Source: Olsenella uli (GTDB lineage Bacteria; Actinomycetota; Coriobacteriia; Coriobacteriales; Atopobiaceae). Taken from it: a stretch of 64,000 nt of DNA. The stretch spans positions 207,376 to 271,375 of the forward strand of contig NZ_JACJJK010000003.1 of the NCBI RefSeq assembly GCF_016899935.1, read 5' to 3'. Both the position numbers and the translations under genes were made by a program. Below the pieces are notes generated by a model. The model worked only from the letters and a program-made list of their open reading frames with translations, was not told the origin of the DNA and did not search any database. Below, in pieces: positions 7,905-15,079 of the stretch. Position 1 is the stretch's first letter. Each line of letters opens with the position of its first letter.

Positions 7905-8606
7905 TCAGCGCTGCGGCGGGAGGGGAACCTCCACCGGCCCGCCCTCGCGCTGGGTCTTCCGCATGCCGCGCGCGTACGCCGCGCCGGAGCCGATGCTCGC
8001 CACCAGCGCCACCGGAAGCGGCACCACTCCAAAATAGGCGATGAGCTGTAGGACCATGAGGGAGAAGACCATCCCCAGCAGCACGTGTGACTGGCCGACG
8101 GTCTTCTCGGCAAGGCGCGTGAGCCGCGTGCCGTTGCGGGCAGGATGCTCGCCGAGGTAGCGCAGCAGCTCGTAGTAGTTGGTGAGCCCGAGGCGCTTTC
8201 GGAGCCGCCAGGAGACAACGATGAGCACCAGCCAGGCTCCGATGACGGCGAACGTGAGGTAGCTCCAGAGCAGCGTGGAGAAGATGGGGTGCAGGTCCCA
8301 GCAGCTTCCGGCAAGCCCGAGCTCGAGGAAGAGCCAGCACAGCGTGTCCGCGAGGAAGAGGGCGGTCAGCTGGCGCGCGTCCGCGTCCGCCCGGCGCTTG
8401 ATTTCCGGCACATCGTCGCCGACGAGGGCATCGATCGTGGTGCCAAACTCGTGCGCCATGACCTTGAGGCTCTCGATGTCGGGCAGGGTCTTGTTGCGCT
8501 CCCAGTTGCTGATGGTCTGCCGGCTCACGCGGCAGAGCTCGGCGAGCTCGTCCTGGCGCACGCCCGCCGCCTCGCGGTGCTCGCGTATGCGAGTCCCGAC
8601 GTCCAT
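7905..8606 (-). CDS. XRE-family regulator with C-terminal membrane domain
   Basis: The protein has 233 residues. Residues 1-65 are a Cro/CI-type helix-turn-helix (LAELCRVSRQTISNWERNKTLPDIESL). The rest holds about four hydrophobic segments (for example LLWSYLTFAVIGAWLVLIVV and LLGMVFSLMVLQLIAYFGVV). It is therefore a membrane-tethered DNA-binding protein, a known arrangement whose signals are mostly uncharacterised. It converges with the aldo/keto reductase gene, with a 22-bp gap. Its target is unknown. Confidence 0.8.
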   Translation of the reverse strand: MDVGTRIREHREAAGVRQDELAELCRVSRQTISNWERNKTLPDIESLKVMAHEFGTTIDALVGDDVPEIKRRADADARQLTALFLADTLCWLFLELGLAGSCWDLHPIFSTLLWSYLTFAVIGAWLVLIVVSWRLRKRLGLTNYYELLRYLGEHPARNGTRLTRLAEKTVGQSHVLLGMVFSLMVLQLIAYFGVVPLPVALVASIGSGAAYARGMRKTQREGGPVEVPLPPQR

Positions 8607-8795
8607 GACCCCTCCTTCGCCCGGGCCCTGCCCCCATCCTACCCGTCGCGGGCTCGGCCAAGGCGCGCACCTGCGTCAAAATGCTTTGACATCGGGGCCG
8701 CCGGCGCGTCCGGGGCGGCGCGCTCGCACCGGCGAGAAGAACGCGCGCTCTGATACACTGGCGGCGGTCCGCCCCACGCCAAGAAGGAGGCTCGC

Positions 8796-9437
8796 ATGGC
8801 ACGTCCGGCGCGCATCGACGCCGTGCTCTTTGACTTTGACGGCACGCTCTGCAACACCGAGGTCGAGAACCTCCGTCTGGTGCAGGACGTGCTCCGCCAG
8901 ATGGGCGCCGAGGTCCCGATGTCCGAGCTCGAGGTGCTCACGGGCGGGGAGGACCGCAGGACGGTCCCGCCGATTCTCGCGCGCTACGGCGTCGCCGGCA
9001 CGATCGACGACTACGAGCACCTGCGGGACAACTGCTACCGCACCTACGCCGAGGCCGACCTCGCGCTGGAGCCCGGCGCGCTCGAGCTCCTGGACGACCT
9101 GCGCTCGCGTGGCGTGAAGGTGGGCCTGGTCTCGATGACGGTGGCGCGCTGCATCCTCACGGGCGTCGCCCGCCTGGGCATCCTGGACCGCTTCGACGCC
9201 ATCGTGTGCGGGGACATGGTCGAGCGGCGCAAGCCGGCGCCCGACCCGTACCTGCGCGCGGCCGAGCTGCTCGGCGTGGAGCCGGGGGCGTGCGTGGCCG
9301 TGGAGGACTCGCCGACGGGCATCGGCTCGGCCAAGGCGGCCGGCTGCTACACGATCGCCTACACCGGCGGCGGCATCGTCCAGGACGTGAGCGCGGCCGA
9401 CGAGGCGACTGGCTCGTTCGTGGGCCTCGCGCTGTAG
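8796..9437 (+). CDS. HAD-superfamily hydrolase, beta-phosphoglucomutase-like (copy 1)
   Basis: The protein has 213 residues. HAD motif I is DFDGTLCNTE with the aspartate nucleophile, motif II is VSMT, motif III is KPAPDPYL and motif IV is VEDSPTG. The helical cap of subfamily I follows motif I. These cytosolic enzymes hydrolyse or isomerise small phosphorylated sugars; the substrate cannot be read from sequence. AAGAAGGAGG precedes the ATG. A close paralogue follows 61 bp later, so the two probably arose by tandem duplication and are co-transcribed. Confidence 0.88.
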   Translation: MARPARIDAVLFDFDGTLCNTEVENLRLVQDVLRQMGAEVPMSELEVLTGGEDRRTVPPILARYGVAGTIDDYEHLRDNCYRTYAEADLALEPGALELLDDLRSRGVKVGLVSMTVARCILTGVARLGILDRFDAIVCGDMVERRKPAPDPYLRAAELLGVEPGACVAVEDSPTGIGSAKAAGCYTIAYTGGGIVQDVSAADEATGSFVGLAL

Positions 9438-9498
9438 CGGGACGGGCGAGAAGGACAGAGGGCAAGGACGCCGAGAAGGACGGCCCAGGGAGGGCGGC

Positions 9499-10143
9499 AT
9501 GGCACGACCGGAGCGCATCAGGGCGGCGCTGTTCGACTTTGACGGCACGCTCTGCGACACCGAGAGCAAGAACATGGAGCTCGCCCGCAGCATCCTGCTC
9601 GAGATGGGCGTCCCCGTGACCGACGAGGACATCGACGAGCTCGCGGGCGAGGACGACGCCGTCATCGTGCCGCGCTACTTCGAGAAGTACGGCGCGCCCT
9701 ACACCTATGACGACTACGAGGCGCTTCGCAACGGGTGCTTCCGGACCTACGCGGAGGCCGACCTGGTCCTCGAGCCCGGCGCGCGCGAGCTCATGGAGGG
9801 CCTGCGGGCGCGCGGGGTCAAGGTGGGCCTGGTCTCGACCACGCCGGCGCGCGGCCCGCTCGTGGCGCTCGACCGGCTGAGGACCGTGCACCTCTTTGAC
9901 GCGCTGGTCTTCGGCGACATGGTCGAGCGGCACAAGCCGGAGCCCGACCCCTACCTCTTCGCGTTGCGGCTTCTGGGGGTGGACCCCTCCGAGGCGGTCG
10001 TCTTCGAGGACTCGGCTGTGGGCATCGCGGCCGCCCGCGCGGCGGGATGTCACGCCATCGGCTACGCCGGCTGCTCCGTCGTCCAGGACCTCTCCGCCGC
10101 CGACGAGGTCATCACCACCTACCTCGGCCTCGAGCTTGCCTAA
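9499..10143 (+). CDS. HAD-superfamily hydrolase, beta-phosphoglucomutase-like (copy 2)
   Basis: The protein has 214 residues and parallels the upstream copy motif for motif (DFDGTLCDTE, VSTT, KPEPDPYL, FEDSAVG) and in its shared C-terminal IGYAG.SVVQD-like segment. The cap sequences differ, so substrates may too. GGGAGGGCGGC precedes the ATG. Its TAA (10141-10143) lies in the left arm of a palindrome whose right arm holds the stop of the convergent threonine aldolase gene. Two GAGAAGGAC copies (9448 and 9473) lie in the gap between the paralogues. Confidence 0.88.
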   Translation: MARPERIRAALFDFDGTLCDTESKNMELARSILLEMGVPVTDEDIDELAGEDDAVIVPRYFEKYGAPYTYDDYEALRNGCFRTYAEADLVLEPGARELMEGLRARGVKVGLVSTTPARGPLVALDRLRTVHLFDALVFGDMVERHKPEPDPYLFALRLLGVDPSEAVVFEDSAVGIAAARAAGCHAIGYAGCSVVQDLSAADEVITTYLGLELA

Positions 10144-10169
10144 AAGGGGTCAGGCCCCTTTTAGGCAAG
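10135..10169. repeat. REP-like palindrome holding the stop codons of two convergent genes (type A)
   Basis: CTTGCCTAAAAGGGG (10135-10149) and CCCCTTTTAGGCAAG (10155-10169) are perfect 15-bp arms around a 5-base loop. The TAA of the plus-strand HAD gene is at 10141-10143 and that of the minus-strand aldolase gene at 10161-10163. It probably works as a bidirectional terminator. It is a near copy of the element at 387-415. Confidence 0.85.
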
Positions 10170-11216
10170 TTTTGCGGCAAGGGCGAGCAGCTCGTCCACG
10201 TCCTTCTCGGCCGTGGCCCAGGAGCAGACGAAGCGCGCCACCACGTTGCCGTCCGGCAGCTCGTAGAAGGTCTCGCAGCCGCACGCGGCCTCGAAGGCGT
10301 CGCGCTGCGCCGGCGTCATGACAAAGAACTGCTGGTTGGAGGGTGCCTCGCCGTAGGGCGCAAAGCCGAGCTTGATAAGCCCCTCGCGCAGGCGGAACGC
10401 GCACGCGTTGGCGTTTCTCGCCAGGCGCCAGTAGAGGGCCTCGCCGCCGTCGGTCGCCGCCGCGAACGCGGCCTCGAACTGCACGCCCAGAAGGCGCCCC
10501 TTGGCGAGCAGCCCGCCGCGCTCCTTCTGCAGGAATGGGAAGGCCTCGCGCAGGCGCGGGTTGGCGATGACCATGGCCTCGCCGAAGAGCATGCCGTTCT
10601 TGGTGCCGCCGATGTAGAAGGCCCCGCAGCGTGCCGCGATGTGCTCGAGCGTGAGGCCGCCCGCCGCCGGCGAGGTCAGCGCCGAACCCAGGCGCGCGCC
10701 GTCGAGAAACACCGGCAGGCCCTTCTCGTCCGCCCAGTCGCAGATGGCGTCGAAGCGCGCGCGGTCCCACACGCCGCCGAGCTCGGTGGTGTCGGAGATG
10801 TAGACGCAGCCCGGGCGCGTCATGTGGCGGCCCGTCGAGGTCTGGAAGCGCCAGACGCGCTCGGCGGCCTCCGGCGTGAGGAAGCCGTCGGCGTCGTCCG
10901 TGGGCAGCACGGTGCGCCCGCACGCGGCCACGGCGCCGGTCTCGTGCACGTTGATGTGGGCGTCCTTCGTGCAGACGGCGCCCTCCCAGTCGCGCAAAAG
11001 GCCGGTCACGCCGATGACGTTTGCCGAGGTGCCGCCGATGCAGAACTCCACGTCCACGTCGTCGCGGCCGCACGCGGCGCGGATGAGCTCGCGGGCGCGC
11101 TCGCAGTGCGGGTCGCCCTCGGTGTAGCCGACGGTCTGCTCGTCGTTGGTGGCGGCGAGCGCGGCCAGGATCTCGGGCGCGGCGCCCTCGGAGTAGTCGT
11201 TGCGGAACATGCGCAT
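10161..11216 (-). CDS. Threonine aldolase family protein (PLP-dependent)
   Basis: The protein has about 351 residues and belongs to fold-type I PLP enzymes related to low-specificity L-threonine aldolase, which cleaves L-threonine or allo-threonine to glycine and acetaldehyde. FRNDYSEGAAPEIL, DAHINVHETGA and the probable Schiff-base lysine in FYIGGTKNGMLFGEA are visible. I place the start at the ATG ending at 11216 (MRMFRNDYSEG); GAGAAGAACGGGG upstream, a copy of the dispersed nonamer, may serve as ribosome binding site. The gene converges on the HAD pair and diverges from ilvE. Confidence 0.88.
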   Translation of the reverse strand: MRMFRNDYSEGAAPEILAALAATNDEQTVGYTEGDPHCERARELIRAACGRDDVDVEFCIGGTSANVIGVTGLLRDWEGAVCTKDAHINVHETGAVAACGRTVLPTDDADGFLTPEAAERVWRFQTSTGRHMTRPGCVYISDTTELGGVWDRARFDAICDWADEKGLPVFLDGARLGSALTSPAAGGLTLEHIAARCGAFYIGGTKNGMLFGEAMVIANPRLREAFPFLQKERGGLLAKGRLLGVQFEAAFAAATDGGEALYWRLARNANACAFRLREGLIKLGFAPYGEAPSNQQFFVMTPAQRDAFEAACGCETFYELPDGNVVARFVCSWATAEKDVDELLALAAKLA

Positions 11217-11344
11217 GGTGTGCCCCGTTCTTCTCGATAGTCGTTGACGTCGCAATGTTACAACCTCCGCAACCGCACGTTCTTCTCGCCCTGAATGGGT
11301 TTATCGTTTCCGCAGCACATAAACCCGGCACGAGGGGACAGCAC

Positions 11345-12385
11345 ATGGAGAAGAAGGACATCGACTGGGGCAGCCTCGGCTTTGCCTACCAGCCCACCGA
11401 CTACAGCTACGCCTGCAACTATCGCGACGGCGCCTGGGAGGAGGGCGGCCTCACGACCGACCACACCCTCACGCTCTCCGAGTGCGCGGGCATCTTCCAC
11501 TACTGCCAGGAGGTCTTCGAGGGCCTCAAGGCCTACACCACCAAGGACGGCGACATCGTCTGCTTCCGCCCGGACCTCAACGCCTCCCGCATGGCCGACT
11601 CCGCGCGCCGCATCGTGATGCCGCCCTTCCCGGAGGACAAGTTCGTCGAGGCCGTCAAGATGGTCGTCAAGGCCAACGAGGCCTGGGTGCCGCCCTTCGG
11701 CTCGGGCGCCACGCTCTACGTGCGCCCGTTCATGGTGGCCACGGGCAACGTCATCGGCGTGAAGCCGGCTGACGAGTACCAGTTCCGCATCCTCGTGACG
11801 CCGGTGGGCCCGTACTACTCCGGCGGCGTCAAGCCGGTCGCCGTGAAGGTCCCCGAGTACGACCGCGCCGCCCCGCACGGCACCGGCGCCATCAAGGCCG
11901 GCCTCAACTACGCCATGAGCCTCTACCCGAGCGTCCAGGCGCACGCCGAGGGCTTCGCGGACAACATGTTCCTCGACCCGCAGACCCACACCTACGTGGA
12001 GGAGTCCGGCGGCGCCAACTTCATGTTCGTGGACCGCGAGGGCACGATCGTGGTGCCGCAGTCCGCGACGGACTCCATCCTGCCGTCGATCACGCGCCGC
12101 AGCCTCGTGCAGGTGGCCCAGGAGATGCTCGGCATGACCGTGGTGGAGCGCCCGGTCAAGTTCTCCGAGGTGGCCGAGGGCGCGTTCGTGGAGTGCGGCA
12201 TGTGCGGCACGGCGGCCGTGATCTCCCCGGTTGGCAAGGTCGTGAACGGCGAGACCGAGGTCACCTTCGGCGAGGGCGGCATGGAGCACGTCGGTCCCGT
12301 CATGGCCAAGCTGCGCGAGACCCTGACCGGCATCCAGGACGGCGAGATCGCCGGCCCCGAGGGCTGGGTCGTCAAGATCTGCTAG
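11345..12385 (+). CDS. ilvE: Branched-chain amino acid aminotransferase
   Basis: The protein has 346 residues and is a class IV PLP aminotransferase with the probable PLP lysine K184 in GTGAIKAGLNYA. GGANFMF and GAFVECGMCGTAAVISPVG are typical of the long (about 340-360 residue) BCAT subfamily. It interconverts leucine, isoleucine and valine with their 2-oxo acids using glutamate. The ATG at 11345 follows GAGGGGA. No leader peptide rich in branched-chain codons was found. A perfect hairpin (12407-12446) follows the stop. Confidence 0.93.
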   Translation: MEKKDIDWGSLGFAYQPTDYSYACNYRDGAWEEGGLTTDHTLTLSECAGIFHYCQEVFEGLKAYTTKDGDIVCFRPDLNASRMADSARRIVMPPFPEDKFVEAVKMVVKANEAWVPPFGSGATLYVRPFMVATGNVIGVKPADEYQFRILVTPVGPYYSGGVKPVAVKVPEYDRAAPHGTGAIKAGLNYAMSLYPSVQAHAEGFADNMFLDPQTHTYVEESGGANFMFVDREGTIVVPQSATDSILPSITRRSLVQVAQEMLGMTVVERPVKFSEVAEGAFVECGMCGTAAVISPVGKVVNGETEVTFGEGGMEHVGPVMAKLRETLTGIQDGEIAGPEGWVVKIC

Positions 12386-12406
12386 CCACGTACGCCAAAA
12401 CCGCGC

Positions 12407-12446
12407 CGAGAAACCCGTCCCCCATGACCGGTGGACGGGTTTCTCG
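12407..12446. terminator. Hairpin downstream of ilvE
   Basis: CGAGAAACCCGTCC (12407-12420) pairs perfectly with GGACGGGTTTCTCG (12433-12446) over a 12-base loop. There is no T-tract, so factor-independent termination is uncertain. Confidence 0.6.
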
Positions 12447-12450
12447 TCAG

Positions 12451-12537
12451 ATAGCATACACTGAGCTGATTCGATATCACATACTGCCAGCTGAGATTCA
12501 TTGAAGCTTTCAGAAACGGCTTGCCAGTGTATGCTAT
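12451..12537. repeat. Inverted repeat between ilvE and hisS
   Basis: ATAGCATACACTG (12451-12463) and CAGTGTATGCTAT (12525-12537) are perfect 13-bp arms around a 61-bp A+T-richer interior holding two related direct copies (GAGCTGATTC and AGCTGAGATTC). It lies upstream of the hisS -10-like TATACT (12592-12597). It could be an operator region or one more intergenic palindromic element. Confidence 0.6.
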
Positions 12538-12635
12538 TTTCGGTCCGCGCGGCGTGACCGTCGCCGGCTGTGGTGTGCTTGCCACTCGCGGTATACTGAA
12601 CGGCTGTAAAACCGCACGGCGAGAAGGGATGCCCG

Positions 12636-13952
12636 ATGGCTCAGAAGGTTCAGGGGACCGAGGACCTCTACGGCGGCTACATGCGCGCCTGGCAGCGCAT
12701 GGTCGACGTGGCGCGCGAGCTCTTTGGCGCGTACGGCTTCGACCAGATCGAGACGCCGGCCATCGAGCAGGTGGACACCTTCGTGCACGGCATCGGCGAA
12801 TCCACCGACGTGGTGCGCAAGGAGATGTTCCGCGTCTTCTCCGGCGCGCTCCTGCCCGACGTGCTGGAGCGCGGGTCCGAGAGCCACCTCAAGCCGCGCC
12901 AGCGCATGGCCATGCGGCCCGAGGGCACGGCGGGCGTGGTGCGCGCCGTGGTGGAGAACAACCTCGTGCCGCAGGGGGCGGCGCCGGCCAAGCTCTGGTA
13001 CGCGGAGGCGATGTTTCGCGGCGAGCGCCCGCAGAAGGGGCGCCTGCGCCAGTTCCACCAGGTGGGCGTCGAGTGGCTGGGCGCGAGCGACCCGGCCGCG
13101 GACGCCGAGTGCATCATCATGCTCATGACCTACTTCGAGCGCCTGGGCTTTGCCCGCGAGAACCTGCGCCTGGTCATCAACTCGATGGGCGACGCCGCGT
13201 GCCGCCCCGCCTACCGCGACAAGGTCCGCGCGTTCATCCTGGACCACAAGGACGAGATGTGCGAGGACTGCCTCGAGCGCGCCCAGATCAACCCGCTGCG
13301 CGCCTTTGACTGCAAGAACGACCACTGCCGCGAGGTCATGAGGGACGCGCCGCTCGCGCCGGACAACCTCTGCGAGGAGTGCGCCGCGCACTACGCCGCG
13401 GTCAAGCGCTATCTGGACGCGGCCGGCGTGGCCTACGTGGAGGACCCCACGCTGGTGCGCGGCCTGGACTACTACACGCGCACGGTCTTCGAGGTGGAGG
13501 CCGTGGGCTCGGGCGTGGGCGCCATCGGCGGCGGCGGGCGCTACGACGGCCTGGTGGAGCTCGAGGGCGGCAAGCCCACGCCGGGCCTGGGCTTTGCGGT
13601 GGGCTTCGAGCGGATCGCGCTCGCGCTCGCGGCGGCGGGCGTGGAGATGGGCGGCGACGAGCCGACCTGCGTCTACGTGGCCTGCACGGGCGGCGAGGCG
13701 GAGCGCGCTGCGGCGTTCGATGCCTGCCTGGCGCTGCGCGCAGCGGGCGTGCGCACCGAGGCCGACTATCAGGGCCGCTCGCTCAAGTCCCAGTTCAAGC
13801 AGGCCGACAAGCTGCGCGCTCGCCTCTGCGTGGTCATCGGCGGCGACGAGGTGGCTGCCGGCGCCGCCACCCTGCGCGACATGGCCACGCACGAGCAGAC
13901 GCAGGTTCCGATGGACCAGCTGGCGCAGGCGGTTCTCGCCCGCCTGGCGTAG
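12636..13952 (+). CDS. hisS: Histidyl-tRNA synthetase
   Basis: The protein has 438 residues, the length of bacterial HisRS. Class II motif 1 (GFDQIETPAIEQ), motif 2 with MRPEGTAGVVRAV and FRGERPQKGRLRQFHQVGVE, the histidine loop RGLDYYTRTVFEV and motif 3 (GFAVGFERIALAL) are all intact, followed by the anticodon-binding domain. It charges tRNA-His in the cytosol. GAAGGGA precedes the ATG. No T-box signature was seen upstream. Confidence 0.97.
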   Translation: MAQKVQGTEDLYGGYMRAWQRMVDVARELFGAYGFDQIETPAIEQVDTFVHGIGESTDVVRKEMFRVFSGALLPDVLERGSESHLKPRQRMAMRPEGTAGVVRAVVENNLVPQGAAPAKLWYAEAMFRGERPQKGRLRQFHQVGVEWLGASDPAADAECIIMLMTYFERLGFARENLRLVINSMGDAACRPAYRDKVRAFILDHKDEMCEDCLERAQINPLRAFDCKNDHCREVMRDAPLAPDNLCEECAAHYAAVKRYLDAAGVAYVEDPTLVRGLDYYTRTVFEVEAVGSGVGAIGGGGRYDGLVELEGGKPTPGLGFAVGFERIALALAAAGVEMGGDEPTCVYVACTGGEAERAAAFDACLALRAAGVRTEADYQGRSLKSQFKQADKLRARLCVVIGGDEVAAGAATLRDMATHEQTQVPMDQLAQAVLARLA

Positions 13953-13967
13953 CCGCTTTCGTCCCCG

Positions 13968-14087
13968 GCCGATACGCGACTTCCAACGTTTTGCCCGCAT
14001 ATTCCGTCGGAAATCGCATATTGCCTCACGACAGTACGCGACTTCCGACGGAACGGGCCGCTAAAACGTTGGAAGTCGCGTATCGGC
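13968..14087. repeat. Two tandem 48-bp palindromic units inside a 25-bp perfect inverted repeat
   Basis: The outer arms (13968-13992 and 14063-14087) are perfect 25-bp complements that include GATACGCGACTTCCAACG. Inside are a reverse unit ending at 14020 (CCGTCGGAAATCGCATA) and a forward unit starting at 14035 (TACGCGACTTCCGACGG). Forward start to reverse end is 47 bp in both pairs (13973-14020 and 14035-14082), so the element is two copies of one 48-bp palindrome. A third copy with the same spacing is at 59562-59609. It spans most of the gap between hisS and the pseudouridine synthase gene. Confidence 0.8.
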
Positions 14088-14119
14088 AGCACTGGGACTG
14101 CGGGCAGGAGAGGGTTGGC

Positions 14120-14785
14120 GTGGACGAAGGCGTGCCGATATACGAGGACGAGGTCCTTCTCGCCTGGGACAAGCCGGCGGGAATCATCGTGCACGGCGAC
14201 GGCACGGGCGCGCGCACGCTCACGGACGTCGTGGCGGCGCACCTGGCGGCGGCGGGCCGCACGGGAGCGCGCCCGCAGGCGGTGCAGCGCCTGGACCGTG
14301 AGACCACCGGCGTCGTGCTCTTCTCGCTTGACCGCGCAACGCAGCCGGCGCTGGACGCGCAGGTCGCGGGCCATGACATGGACAAGACCTACCTCGCGGT
14401 GGTGGCGGGGCGCGTCCCCTGGGCCAAGAAGACCGTGCTCCTGCCCGTCGGTCGGGACCGCCATGACGCGCGCCGCATGCGCGTCTGTCGCCCGGAGCAG
14501 GGCAGCCCCGCCGAGACCCGCGTCCGCCGCATCGCCGAGAAGAACGGGCGCACGCTGCTCATGGTCACGCTCGTGACCGGCCGGCGCCACCAGATCCGCG
14601 TGCACCTGGCCGCGCTCGGCCACCCGATCGTGGGCGACGCGCTCTACGGCGGGCCGCGTAGCCCGGCCGGACTCATGCTCCACGCCTGGCGCGAGGACGT
14701 CACGCACCCCGTGACCGGCGCGCGCCTGCGTCTGGAGACCGCCTGGCCCACCCGCCTCTGGCCGGAGCGCCCGCCCGCGCTCTGA
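14120..14785 (+). CDS. RluA-family RNA pseudouridine synthase
   Basis: The protein has 221 residues. The catalytic aspartate is D59 in AVQRLDRETTGVVLF, and the family motifs DKPAGIIVHGDG, TGRRHQIRVHLAALGHPIVGD and YGG are present. There is no N-terminal S4 domain. It isomerises uridine to pseudouridine in rRNA or tRNA; the site cannot be predicted. I chose the GTG at 14120, preceded by AGGAG at 14106-14110, since upstream sequence is the inverted repeat. It may be transcribed with hisS. Confidence 0.88.
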   Translation: MDEGVPIYEDEVLLAWDKPAGIIVHGDGTGARTLTDVVAAHLAAAGRTGARPQAVQRLDRETTGVVLFSLDRATQPALDAQVAGHDMDKTYLAVVAGRVPWAKKTVLLPVGRDRHDARRMRVCRPEQGSPAETRVRRIAEKNGRTLLMVTLVTGRRHQIRVHLAALGHPIVGDALYGGPRSPAGLMLHAWREDVTHPVTGARLRLETAWPTRLWPERPPAL

Positions 14786-14797
14786 GCGGCCCGGAGT

Positions 14798-14941
14798 GAG
14801 GTTGTGCGCACGCCGCGAGGTTATGCGCACGGCCGCGCGCCGAGGTTCTTCTCGGCACGCCCGTGACCGGCGGATAGAGACGATCAAACGACGCGCATAA
14901 CCTCCCCGGCCGCGCATAACCTCGCAGATTGCGCACAACCT
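14798..14941. repeat. Inverted array of GGTTATGCGCA units, 19-bp period (locus 1)
   Basis: Two forward units (GAGGTTGTGCGCA at 14798, GAGGTTATGCGCA at 14817) face three reverse units (GCGCATAACCTC and variants at 14893, 14912 and 14931). Every step within an arm is 19 bp. A GTTCTTCTC copy of the dispersed nonamer lies in the central part (14845-14853). The same unit family with the same period occurs at 30477-30657. No gene is seen in the 294-bp gap apart from this array and the start region of the hydrogenase gene. Confidence 0.85.
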
Positions 14942-15079
14942 GCCGCAGGCCGCAAATCGCGCGACGCCGAGGGGAACGCCGCCGCCACCCGCCCGTCCGC
15001 TGTGCGATACTGACTGGTTGAGAACGCGCCTCTGAGGGGAGGCGCGACGCACGACGAGACACCCGGGAGAGGGGCAACC

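Noticed and set aside
12541..12635. T-box riboswitch upstream of hisS
   Set aside because: There is too little space and no T-box consensus or specifier hairpin could be found.
14798..14941. Replication origin with DnaA-box-like repeats
   Set aside because: The unit GGTTATGCGCA is not close enough to TTATCCACA, no dnaA or dnaN gene is nearby, and the same array occurs again at 30477.
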